A stretch of 64,000 bases of DNA, taken from contig JADJMH010000012.1 of the NCBI GenBank assembly GCA_016709675.1, positions 62,001-126,000 on the forward strand, read 5' to 3'. The DNA comes from Candidatus Accumulibacter proximus (GTDB lineage Bacteria > Pseudomonadota > Gammaproteobacteria > Burkholderiales > Rhodocyclaceae). A program made the position numbers and the translations under genes. Position 1 is the first letter of the stretch, and the number at the start of each line of letters is the position of its first letter. Of the stretch, positions 39,166-46,393 are shown piece by piece. The notes below the pieces were generated by a model. The model saw only the letters and a list, made by a program, of their open reading frames with translations, was not told the origin of the DNA and searched no databases.

Positions 39166-39504
39166 CTACGCCTCCCACGGATTGATGACGGTGACGCTGG
39201 CGGCCTCATAGGGAGCCGTATCGCGTGACGCCACGATGAATCCCCGCGAGGCGGCGATCGCGGCGATGTAGGCATCAGGGGTTGGGAATGCTCGCCCGCC
39301 AGCCTCGGCCTTCACGGCCAGCTCGCCATAGCGCCGTGCTGCGTCGATGTCGAATGGCAGCACCCGATCCCTGAACAGTCCCATCAGACCGTCAAGGGCC
39401 TGGGTCAACCTGTCCTTGCGCTTGCCGGCTGCGAGCGCCCCGATGCCAAACAAGAGTTCTGCCTGCTCGGAGGAATCCGCCGGCGCCGACTTCGACTTGC
39501 GCAC
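39166..39504 (-). pseudogene. PIN-domain (VapC-type) toxin, C-terminal fragment
   Basis: The readable part (AELLFGIGALAAGKRKDRL, VLPFDIDAARRYGELA, PTPDAYIAAIAASRGFIVASRDTAPYEAA, VTVINPWE in pieces) matches the last three quarters of a VapC ribonuclease, including the acidic PDAY and RDT positions. The usual N-terminus with the first catalytic Asp is absent; the only start is a GTG at 39504 and no antitoxin gene lies upstream. A degenerate ILDNT reading in another frame just upstream may be the lost N-terminus. Probably inactive. Confidence 0.65.
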
Positions 39505-39582
39505 GGGCCGGTGCGGCGGTGTTATCGAGGATGCCGATGTTCGCGGGAAAAGGTCTGCGTCATGCTGAGTCGGCTTCTCGTG

Positions 39583-40167
39583 CTAACTGCGGGCAAAGGC
39601 GATCAGGGGTGCGTAGTCGCGGGCGTCGGCGGCTTGCAGTGCGGCGATGTAGGCCTGCCGCGTCGCACCTGCATCGACCAGGTTGCGGCTGCCCCAGGTG
39701 AAACGGGGCCGACCCAGCCGCGTGACGAGTAGATCGGCCAGCAGGCGCGCATGCCGTCCATTGCCGTTGGCGAACGGGTGAATGGCGACCAGGCGGTGAT
39801 GCAGGCGGACGGCGATCTCGTCCGACAGCAGGCTGGCGTGTTCGACCTGATAGCGCACGTCGTCGAGCAGTTGCCGCAGTTCGACGCCGATTCTCAGCCA
39901 GTCAACGCCAATGTTCTTGTCGGACTTGCGGAACTCGCCGGCCCAGCGCCAGGTCTTGCCGAACATCTGGCGATGCAACTGGCGCAGGAAGGGCTCGTTG
40001 AGTATGTCCCGGCGTTGGCGGAGTGCCCACGCTTCGCCTTGCACGATATTGAGTTGTTCCCACTCGTTCAACTCACCCTGCGTCGTGATGTGACGGGGAA
40101 GCAGGCTCGCCAGCTCGTCCGGGTCAAGCGGGGTGGCGCCGGGCGGGGTATCGAGATGGATGGGCAC
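39583..40167 (-). CDS. Fic-domain protein, mobile mystery protein B
   Basis: 194 residues from a GTG at 40167 (PIHLDTPPGATPLDPDELA). Fic core motif HPFANGNGRHARLLADLL; in the usual HPFx(D/E)GNGR the acidic residue is Asn here. Upstream helix LNEWEQLNIVQGEAWALRQR and FRQLHRQMFGKTWRWAGEFR-like stretch (LHRQMFGKTWRWAGEFRKSD) are typical of the family found beside mobile mystery protein A. Fic proteins transfer AMP or related groups to target proteins. The gene starts 5 bp after its Xre-type partner, so the two form an operon and probably a toxin-antitoxin-like module. Confidence 0.85.
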   Translation of the reverse strand: MPIHLDTPPGATPLDPDELASLLPRHITTQGELNEWEQLNIVQGEAWALRQRRDILNEPFLRQLHRQMFGKTWRWAGEFRKSDKNIGVDWLRIGVELRQLLDDVRYQVEHASLLSDEIAVRLHHRLVAIHPFANGNGRHARLLADLLVTRLGRPRFTWGSRNLVDAGATRQAYIAALQAADARDYAPLIAFARS

Positions 40168-40172
40168 AGCGG

Positions 40173-40670
40173 CTACTGCCCTCGCTCTTTCCACAGGGCG
40201 CGGCGCGAGCCCTTGAGCAGGCTTTCGGCGAGCGCTCGGGTCTGCGCCTCGAGATGTTCGCGCGAGGTGGACTGGGCCTCCAGCGCCATGCTGTGGCTGA
40301 TGGCGGCCATCTGATGCTGCGCCAGGCGGCTGGCGCGTTCCTCCAGCGTTGCCGTCAACGGCTGTCGGGGCACCAGGGCATAGTGCAATTCGCAGCCGAG
40401 GGCCTCGGCTGCACGACGCAGGGTCGCCAGGCTGATGGTGTCGTCGGCTTCCGAGATCTCGAGCCGGGTGAGCGTCGAGGTGGTCACCCCCAGACGGCGG
40501 GCGAGATGGGTTGCCGTCATGCCCAGCGCTTGCCGGATGGCCTTGAGCCAGCCCGATGGCGGGCGGGCCGGCAGGTCGGCGCTGCGCCAGCGGTCGAGTG
40601 CAGCGTCGAGTTGCCGGAGCTGGAGATCGGAGAAATTGGCGGCAAAGTTCGCAGAGAGGTTCGGTTCCAT
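40173..40670 (-). CDS. Xre-family regulator, mobile mystery protein A
   Basis: 165 residues. N-terminal FSDLQLRQLDAALDRWR, a helix-turn-helix at about 48-73 (ALGMTATHLARRLGVTTSTL), then LATLRRAAEALGCELHYALVP and a helical C-terminus ending SLLKGSRRALWKER. This is the mobile mystery A family, always next to the Fic-type mystery B. It likely represses its own operon through the palindrome 33 bp upstream. A second, truncated copy of its 5' half lies at 42691-42932. Confidence 0.88.
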   Translation of the reverse strand: MEPNLSANFAANFSDLQLRQLDAALDRWRSADLPARPPSGWLKAIRQALGMTATHLARRLGVTTSTLTRLEISEADDTISLATLRRAAEALGCELHYALVPRQPLTATLEERASRLAQHQMAAISHSMALEAQSTSREHLEAQTRALAESLLKGSRRALWKERGQ

Positions 40671-40809
40671 GGAATTGCGTCCTGATGCAACTAAATATTT
40701 TGTTATATTGCATCATGGCGCAATATAAGTAAATTGCTTGTTGCGTTACAAGACAAAACTCTACAACTGCACCGGGCCATCAGAAAGCTTCGCCAGCACG
40801 GCGCTGCGC
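40430..40809 (-). repeat. Direct repeat copy A (mystery-A 5' half and promoter)
   Basis: About 380 bp covering codons 1-80 of mystery protein A, its upstream region and a stretch beyond. It matches 42691-43068 closely (roughly 85-90% by eye) and in the same orientation. Homology stops sharply at GGCTGATGGT on the coding side and at GCGCTGCGC on the other. Between the copies lie the rloB remnant and most of the ATPase. Confidence 0.85.
40703..40728. promoter_or_regulatory. Palindromic operator upstream of mystery protein A
   Basis: TTATATTGC and GCAATATAA form a perfect 9-bp inverted repeat around 8 bp. It lies in an AT-rich island 33 bp before the mystery-A start and overlaps TATATT/TATAAC promoter-like hexamers, so it is a likely site for autoregulation by that Xre protein. 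The equivalent site in the second repeat copy (near 42961-42990) is degenerate on one arm. Confidence 0.6.
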
Positions 40810-41007
40810 CAAGAGCGGCCATTCGGCTGGGCAAACTTGCCAGATAGCCTACGCGTGCAACTCGGCCAAAGCTGACCTTGGGCCTCTGGCCAGCATCAGG
40901 CCACCATGTGCAGGTTACCGGCAGTTCAGCCACTGATGGCGGTCAGCTTCGCATCAAACGGGTAGAACCTCGACGCGCTGGGCGTGCCTGCGTGGGTTTG
41001 ACCGGCT

Positions 41008-41682
41008 TCAGGCGCGCAGCGTGGTCAGCAACAGGACCACCTCGTGCAGGGCGGTGAAGGGTTTCGGGGGCGGTGTAGGCATTAAACTTCGCCGCCAAGG
41101 CCTGCGCCCGCTGCGTTGCTGTTTCCAGCCGGTCGCGGGTGGCGGCAAACGCGCCGCCCGCGCCTTTTTCGTAGCCGAGGATATGCTGTTTCAGGCGCTG
41201 CATCACTTCGTCGCGATGGATGGGCGCCTGAATGTCCTCGTAATGCAGCAATAGCCATAGTTCGAAGCTGGGGATGAAGGCGATGGCCTTGAGCTGACCG
41301 GTTGCTTGTCGTCGTTGCGCAGCTTGCCATCAAGTGATTGCGCGAGGTTCATGGCATTGAAATAGCTGTCGTGATCGTCGCGGTCAAACACTGCATAGAC
41401 CTGGTCAAAGCTCTCGGGGCGAATGCCTTTGCGCAAATCGCCCTCTTCAAACAGTTGCTGGGCATAACGCACCACTTGGATGGGTGCCGTGCCCAGTTGT
41501 CCAGGCTGCACCTCCACGTTGGCGGAATGCAGCTGATGCGCGGCGCGGATTTCCTCCAGGTAAAGCGGTTCGGTTTTACTGCCTTCGGTGACGATGAGGA
41601 TGCGGGCATAACTGGCACGGCTCGCCTCCTTGGCGGCCTTGCGTCGCAGCTGCCTGTCTTTGGGCTGGTTGTCGCGACCCAT
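41008..41682 (-). pseudogene. RloB/AbiLii-like TOPRIM protein with two frameshifts
   Basis: Starts MGRDNQPKDRQLRRKAAKEA, then RILIVTEGSKTEPLYLEEIR (the TOPRIM-type Glu) and VYAVFDRDDHDSYFNAM (DxD). After KLRNDDKQPV one base is missing near 41303 and the protein continues one frame over (QLKAIAFIPSFELWLLLHYE). A second shift in a five-G run (plus strand, 41066-41070) restores PFTALHEVVLLLTTLRA and the stop at 41008. About 225 codons in total, the family size. Overlaps the ATPase gene upstream by one base, the RloA/RloB or AbiLi/AbiLii arrangement of phage-defence loci. Confidence 0.75.
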
Positions 41683-42932
41683 CAGCGCTTCACTCCCAAG
41701 GCCTGATTTTGCAGGAATGGCAGTGCGCCGTATCGCCCCTGCAGGTACCCCCGCTCCAGCGCTTCATTCTTGCGCGAGCTGAAGTCGAGCAGCGGATACA
41801 GCGATCGACTTTGGTCCGGGCGCTTCTCGACAAACCAGATCGGGTCGCGCCGGAACAGCCCGTAGGCATCGAGCAGTGAGGTGTTGTGCGTGGTGAAGAT
41901 GAGCTGCGCGCCACCCGTATTGGCTTCGGGTCGGTGGAACAGGCGCACCAATGCTTGTACCAGGAGGGTATGCAGGCTGGTATCCAGTTCATCCACCACC
42001 AGCGTCAGCCCCCTGTTCAGGATGTCCAGAACGGGGCCGGTCAGGAAGAGCAAGTTGCGGGTACCTCCGGACTCATCCGCAAGATCGAATACCGCTTTGC
42101 CGTGCTCGGTAACGTGGTGGAATTTGATTTCGTCTACGGCCTGCTCGCTGGCCGTCTCCTCGTGCTTGCCGGTGGCGAGGTCGAAATGGATGGTGTGCGC
42201 CATCGCCTGCTTGGTGGCCACTTCGATGTCGGCAATGCTGATATCGGCTGCGCGCAGAAACTCGCAAATGGCCTTGCGCTGTTCCTCCCGCTTGAGCATC
42301 TGCACCGAAAACTGCGGCGACAGCTGCGACTGTTCGTTGAAGATCACGAGCCGATTCACAAACCAGTCAAAGACAGGGCGCAGGGCATCACCGTTGAGCT
42401 GCGCGGCCATCGACAAGAACAAGGCATTAGGCCGGGTAGCTCCCTCCCATAAGTTCTTGGCGCCCTTCAGTCCAGGGCCGAAGTCGTACCTATCCTTGCC
42501 AGTTTCGGTAGCGAAGTGACGCTCGAACCAGCGTTGCGGCTTGAATGCCTTGTAAACCAGGAGATGCTCGCTCACGATTCGCTGCGAGGTCATGGCGAAG
42601 CCGTACTGGTAGCGTACTCCGTCAAGGATGAAAATGACTTCAAACTCGCTGGGCTGGCTGGCTGATGCGGCATCGAGCTTGAAAGGGCTAGGCTGATGGT
42701 TGTCGTCGGCTTCCGAGATCTCCACCCGGGTGAGTGTCGAGGTGGTCACCCCCAGATGGCGGGCGAGATGGGTTGCCGTCATGCCCAGCGCTTGCCGGAT
42801 GGCCCTGTGCCCGCCCGATGGCGGCCGGGCCGGCAGGTGGGCGCTGCGCCAGCGGTCGAGTGCGGCGTCGAGTTGGCGGAACTGGAACTCGGAGAAGCTG
42901 GCCGAGAGGTTCGCAGAGAATTTCGGTTCCAT
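41682..42932 (-). CDS. Chimeric ORF: mystery-A N-terminus fused to RloA-like ATPase lacking Walker A
   Basis: 416 residues. Residues 1-79 repeat the helix-turn-helix half of mobile mystery protein A. From about residue 82 the sequence switches to an AAA ATPase of the RloA/AbiLi class (VIFILDGVRYQYGFAMTSQR, SGGTRNLLFLTGPVL signature region, Walker B LTLVVDELDTSLHTLL, LIFTTHNTSLLDAY). The P-loop that should precede this is absent. The junction is at 42690 where the direct repeat ends. Followed by rloB. Either a pseudogene created by recombination or a fusion with new regulation; lack of Walker A favours loss of function. Confidence 0.75.
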   Translation of the reverse strand: MEPKFSANLSASFSEFQFRQLDAALDRWRSAHLPARPPSGGHRAIRQALGMTATHLARHLGVTTSTLTRVEISEADDNHQPSPFKLDAASASQPSEFEVIFILDGVRYQYGFAMTSQRIVSEHLLVYKAFKPQRWFERHFATETGKDRYDFGPGLKGAKNLWEGATRPNALFLSMAAQLNGDALRPVFDWFVNRLVIFNEQSQLSPQFSVQMLKREEQRKAICEFLRAADISIADIEVATKQAMAHTIHFDLATGKHEETASEQAVDEIKFHHVTEHGKAVFDLADESGGTRNLLFLTGPVLDILNRGLTLVVDELDTSLHTLLVQALVRLFHRPEANTGGAQLIFTTHNTSLLDAYGLFRRDPIWFVEKRPDQSRSLYPLLDFSSRKNEALERGYLQGRYGALPFLQNQALGVKR

Positions 42933-43068
42933 GGAATTGCCGCCTGAACCAAAAATTTTTCATATATTGCATCCGCGAGCAACAAAGGCAAATTGCTTGT
43001 TGCGTTACAAGACAAGACTCGACAACTGCGCCGGACCATCGGAGAGCTTCGCCAGGACGGCGCTGCGC
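42691..43068 (-). repeat. Direct repeat copy B
   Basis: Second copy of the mystery-A 5' half plus upstream region (see 40430-40809). It differs by scattered substitutions and, at the inner boundary, by one extra base. It supplies the start codon, ribosome site and promoter of the chimeric ATPase ORF. The palindromic operator arm GCAATATAA is decayed here. Confidence 0.85.
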
Positions 43069-43165
43069 AACTCCGCCAGCCAGGCTTCGAGATCCGTTTC
43101 CCAACGGACGATGCGCAGGGTGGCCTCGGCGGTTTCCCATCGAGCTGGCCGCTCCAGCAACACAA

Positions 43166-43448
43166 GCGGCCACTGAGTTTTCGTGGTTGGAGGATGCCTT
43201 GCGCAGCCACGGCAAGCCGGAGATCTTCAACAGCGATCAAGGCTCGCAGTTCACCAGCGAAGCCTTTACCAACGTCCTGACCAGAGAAGGGGTGGTCATC
43301 AGCATGGATGGACGAGGGCGAGTGTTCGACAACATCTTCGTCGAGCGGCTCTGGCGGAACGTCAAGCATGAGGACGTGTATCTGAGGGGCTATGCCACGA
43401 TGGGCGAGCTGACGGTTGGCCTGACCGCGTACTTCGCCTACTACAACG
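43166..43448 (+). pseudogene. IS3-family transposase fragment, left part
   Basis: Reads FSWLEDALRSHGKPEIFNSD, QGSQFTSEAFTNVLTREGVV, then FVERLWRNVKHEDVYLRGYA and ends at YFAYYN. This is the C-terminal half of an IS3 OrfB with the second Asp (NSDQGSQF) and the Glu (VERLWR) of the DDE triad; the N-terminal half and left inverted repeat are missing. The gene is cut at TACAACG (43442-43448) by the serine-recombinase element and continues at 46071. Confidence 0.85.
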
Positions 43449-43471
43449 ACGTTTCATGGTGCCCCACCTCG

Positions 43472-45544
43472 CTATGTGCTTGAGAAATCGAAGGTTATCT
43501 GCTCAGTGTTTGGTACTGCGGGTTGCCGATTCCTGCTCCTGACGCGCTCAACCAGTGCCGTCGCTGCGGCTGTCCGAAGTGTATCGCGGTTGAACACCCA
43601 TGGCCCATCAGCCAGCGGATGCTGGGCCTCGATTTCTCCACGCGCGACGGCCAAACGGAGCGTGCGCGCACTAACTCCCAAGTACTCGGACGCTTCGGTT
43701 AGATTCATCCACGGGTGACCGTCGCGCTGGTCGGCCCGATAGCAGGGAATGTGGTGATGGCTGCGCAGCGCTGTGATCCGTTCTTGCGTCCACCGGTTGC
43801 CGCGTCCGGTCAGTAGCCCGTTCCGATTGAGTACGCCGGCAATCAGCCGATCCGGACAGATGCGCGCGAGCACGCGCACGGCTTCCAGGACTTCGGTGGG
43901 GGGTTTGCGTGCTGTTCTGTCCGCGCCGGCGTCGCGGCAAACGCAGCTCAGTATGGACGCCGCCTTTCCAGTGAATGACCAGGACCACTTCACTGGCTGG
44001 CGCATCCACGTCGACGACCACGTCGCGAATCAGTGTGCGAATGACGCGCTCTTGAGCCGTTCATCAGTCCCTGGATCATGCCATAGCGACTCCAGATCGG
44101 CGGCCAGATCAGCGAATTCCTCGCGCGTGGCCACGACTAAGGGGCCTTGCCGATCCCGATGTTGCCGGATCTGCGATTCGATCTCGTGGACCCGTTGCAG
44201 GGACTGATTCCAGCGTCGTTCAAGCTCGTCGGTAACCAGTCGATTCTCAGGGTCGGCCGCGTCGTATTGCTTCTGCGCTCGTCGAGCACTGTACTGCGCC
44301 GCCTCCAGGTCGCGTTGCAGAGCCGACAAGACTTCGTCGACCTGGCGTGCTTGCTCTTCGTGGGCGATGACCGCCGCCTCGATTGCTGCTGGCTCCACGA
44401 CGCGCAGGACCTCCCTCGTAATCGCTTGATCGACGACCAAACCGGCAAATCCAATGCAGCGCGGCTCGCCATTATCGAGCCACCCTCGACGGCAGTGGTA
44501 CCGAAGTACGTCGTGACAGCTACCAGTGTAGTGCACCACCAGCTTATGACCACAGCGGCGACAGCGCAATAACCCGGCGAGCAGCGCCGGACTTCGTTGG
44601 GCGGCGCCGATTTGCTCTCGGCGCATCATATTCTCGGAGATGGTCGCCTGCAGGCGCTCGAACTCCTCCCAGCTGACGTAGCCGTCGTGTGCGCCCGGAA
44701 TGAAAGAAAGCCATTGTTCCCGCGGTTTGCGGCGCACCCGCTGACGGGCCTCGCCGCCATCGTACTCGGTCAGTTGTTCGGTCTTGCCATAGGCGTAAGC
44801 TCCGGCGTACGCCGGGTTGGTGAGCATGCTGTAGAGCATGCCGTAGGACGGTCGCTTCCAATGCACTTCCTCGCGGGCGTTGATCACGGGAAGTTCCAGA
44901 CCATGCTCAAGGAACCACAACAACGTTTGCCGAACACTTCCCAGTTCGCCGAGCTTCTGGAACACCAAGCGCACCGCTTCCTGGACACGCCGGTCGGGAT
45001 CCTTTTCCAGCCGTCGTTCGCCCTTCCGATAACCCACCGGGCTGGCGATCAACAGCTCACCCCGACGCGCCTTCTCGCGGCGGGCTTCGACCGAACGCTG
45101 CCGGAGCAGATCGAGTTCGTACTCGTTGAGGCTGCCCTTGAGCCCGAGCAGCAAGCGATCATTCCCTTGCCGCGGCGCATAGACCATCTCCTGGTCGATC
45201 AGGACGGTGTCCACAACACGACAGACCTCGACCAGCTGTTGCCACTCCCGGCTGTTTCTGGCAAAGCGCGATACTTCGCGCGCCGCCACCGCGCCGACCT
45301 TGCCCAGACACACCTCGGCCACCATGCGCTCGAATCCGCTGCGCGTCACCAGACCGGCTGCCGACCGGCCGAGATCTTCATCGACGACTTCGATCTCACG
45401 CCAGCCCAGTTGCATCAAGCGTTCCCGCATCGCATATTGCAGCTTCTGGCTCTCCAGGTTGTGGTTGACTTGGTAGGCCGAGGACTGACGAATGTACAGG
45501 ATGGCTTTGCGCGAAAGATGCTGCGCCTTGAGCTTCTCACTCAT
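43472..45544 (-). CDS. Large serine recombinase, two frameshifts in the 3' third
   Basis: The first frame (45544 to 44030, 504 residues) holds a resolvase domain (AILYIRQSSAYQVN, nucleophile S21), a recombinase domain (WKRPSYGMLYSMLTNPAYAG), a zinc ribbon (LLRCRRCGHKLV ... YHCRRG ... GEPRCIGF) and a coiled coil. It then stops early at RLKSASFAH. One base missing near 44050 restores VIRTLIRDVVVDVDAPASEV; an extra base in a six-C run at about 43899-43904 (minus-strand C) restores TEVLEAVRVLARICPDRLI and a C-terminal MerR/excisionase-like helix-turn-helix (NLTEASEYLGVSARTL) ending ITFDFSST. Whole protein about 690 residues. Confidence 0.85.
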
Positions 45545-45728
45545 CGCCGGCCTCCTGGGTCGATCGGGAAGCCAACTCCCGTTCGGACTGTTCGCTCAGC
45601 ATTCGCGCCAGCAACCGAATCGTTTGCTGGCGCACCTCCCACGGCAGTTGTTCCCATTGCGGCGTTGCTGGCCTCGACTGAAACAACGACAGCTGGGTTG
45701 CCCGGCACGGGCTCGACAGGATTCTCAT
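45537..45728 (-). CDS. Small protein upstream of the serine recombinase
   Basis: 63 residues (MRILSSPCRATQLSLFQSRP ... WEVRQQTIRLLARMLSEQSE ... QEAGDE). A strong ribosome site, AAGGAGGTGCTG, precedes the ATG at 45728. Its stop overlaps the recombinase start (ATGAGTGA), so the two are translationally coupled. Similar small acidic/helical ORFs accompany recombinases of this kind; role unknown, perhaps a directionality or stability partner. Confidence 0.7.
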   Translation of the reverse strand: MRILSSPCRATQLSLFQSRPATPQWEQLPWEVRQQTIRLLARMLSEQSERELASRSTQEAGDE

Positions 45729-46062
45729 CAGCACCTCCTTCGGGTAATAAGGAATCGTGCTGGGCTTGTAGCATAGGACTACCATCCGGCTGCGAGTGTG
45801 CAGCCAGCAGTGCCGCCAATCCGCGCAAGGCTCCGATATCCACGACGGGTCTCGGCGCCAGGCGCAGCTGGCAGCACACTGCCCTGTCGAACATCCAGAG
45901 CGGCACTTCGAGCCCGCGGCATTCGTGCTGCGGCTCCAATCCGCAATGCGCGACCATCCACCCGCGGCTCACCCGCGCCCGATAAATCCAGACGACGCGA
46001 CCAAACCAGGGGTGCCAGGGATAGAGAACTTCTCGCGACTCGGTACTATGGGTGTTCGATTG
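45541..46062 (-). CDS. Conserved ORF near the right end of the recombinase element, start unresolved
   Basis: The conserved-looking part reads VLYPWHPWFGRVVWIYRARV, then LEVPLWMFDRAVCCQLRLAP and VVDIGALRGLAALLAAHSQPD. Proteins with a YPWHPWFG start and an (I/V)PxWMFD motif are frequent companions of these serine recombinases. No ATG, GTG or TTG lies in frame between the element edge and this motif, so the start is unknown, and the 3' part overlaps the 63-residue ORF. It may be frameshifted like its neighbour. Function unknown. Confidence 0.45.
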   Translation of the reverse strand, partial: QSNTHSTESREVLYPWHPWFGRVVWIYRARVSRGWMVAHCGLEPQHECRGLEVPLWMFDRAVCCQLRLAPRPVVDIGALRGLAALLAAHSQPDGSPMLQAQHDSLLPEGGADENPVEPVPGNPAVVVSVEASNAAMGTTAVGGAPANDSVAGANAERTVRTGVGFPIDPGGRR

Positions 46063-46070
46063 ATGACTTG

Positions 46071-46356
46071 TACAACGGCGAGCGCCCGCACCAGTCGCTG
46101 GACGACCAGACGCCCCAGACGGTGTATCGAACCGGTATCGGTGGCGGGGCGATGATCGTGGATAAATTCGGCGGCGCGGGGGGAGGAACCCCTGTTCCGC
46201 TACGCTCCACAGGGGTTCCTCCCCCCGCAGAAACCAGATCAACAGCCACAGCACCAACCGAAGCAAGGGCACAACCGGGGCAGCGCCGTCCAGCTGCTAC
46301 TGAAGTCAAGTGCCCACCTTAAACAGGCTTGATTCTTGTCTTGACTTCGGGGTCCA
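46071..46356 (+). pseudogene. IS3-family transposase fragment, right part, with IS right end
   Basis: Resumes at NGERPHQSLDDQTPQTVYRT, the end of the IS3 OrfB integrase core, followed by an unusual tail rich in Gly/Pro/Thr encoded across a long hairpin and ending ATEVKCPP. Downstream, TTGACTTCGGGGTCCA (46341-46356) matches the terminal inverted repeat type TGGACCCCGAAGTCAA of IS3-group elements, marking the right end of the IS. Only 37 bp separate it from the end of the CHAT gene. Confidence 0.8.
46176..46228. repeat. Perfect 20-bp hairpin in the IS3 transposase tail
   Basis: GCGGGGGGAGGAACCCCTGT at 46176-46195 and its exact complement at 46209-46228 enclose a 13-nt loop (TCCGCTACGCTCC). It is G/C-rich and extremely stable. 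It sits in the extended C-terminal region of the transposase, after the conserved DDE core. Confidence 0.9.
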
Positions 46357-46393
46357 CTTTACATCGTGGCGACGATGCGAACGCGGCAGCGAT

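Larger units (their letters stand above)
43442..46077. mobile_element. ~2.6-kb serine-recombinase element inserted in an IS3 transposase gene
   Basis: The two halves of the IS3 gene meet exactly if 43449-46077 is removed: left ...GCCTACTACAACG, right TACAACGGCGAGCGC, restoring FAYYNGERPHQSL. The shared TACAACG (43442-43448 and 46071-46077) is the crossover-like direct repeat. The element carries a large serine recombinase (frameshifted), a small ORF overlapping it, and a conserved ORF near the right end, all on the minus strand. No cargo gene is seen. Confidence 0.8.

Noticed and set aside
39583..40716. Single 377-codon frame covering the Fic protein and the Xre gene region.
   Set aside because: Only the last ~194 codons are Fic-like; the first part is an out-of-frame reading of the mystery-A gene. 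The GTG at 40167 is the better start.
45541..46272. 243-codon frame running from inside the IS3 remnant across the element edge.
   Set aside because: The first ~75 residues are antisense to the IS3 transposase and its hairpin; only the part inside the element looks real.
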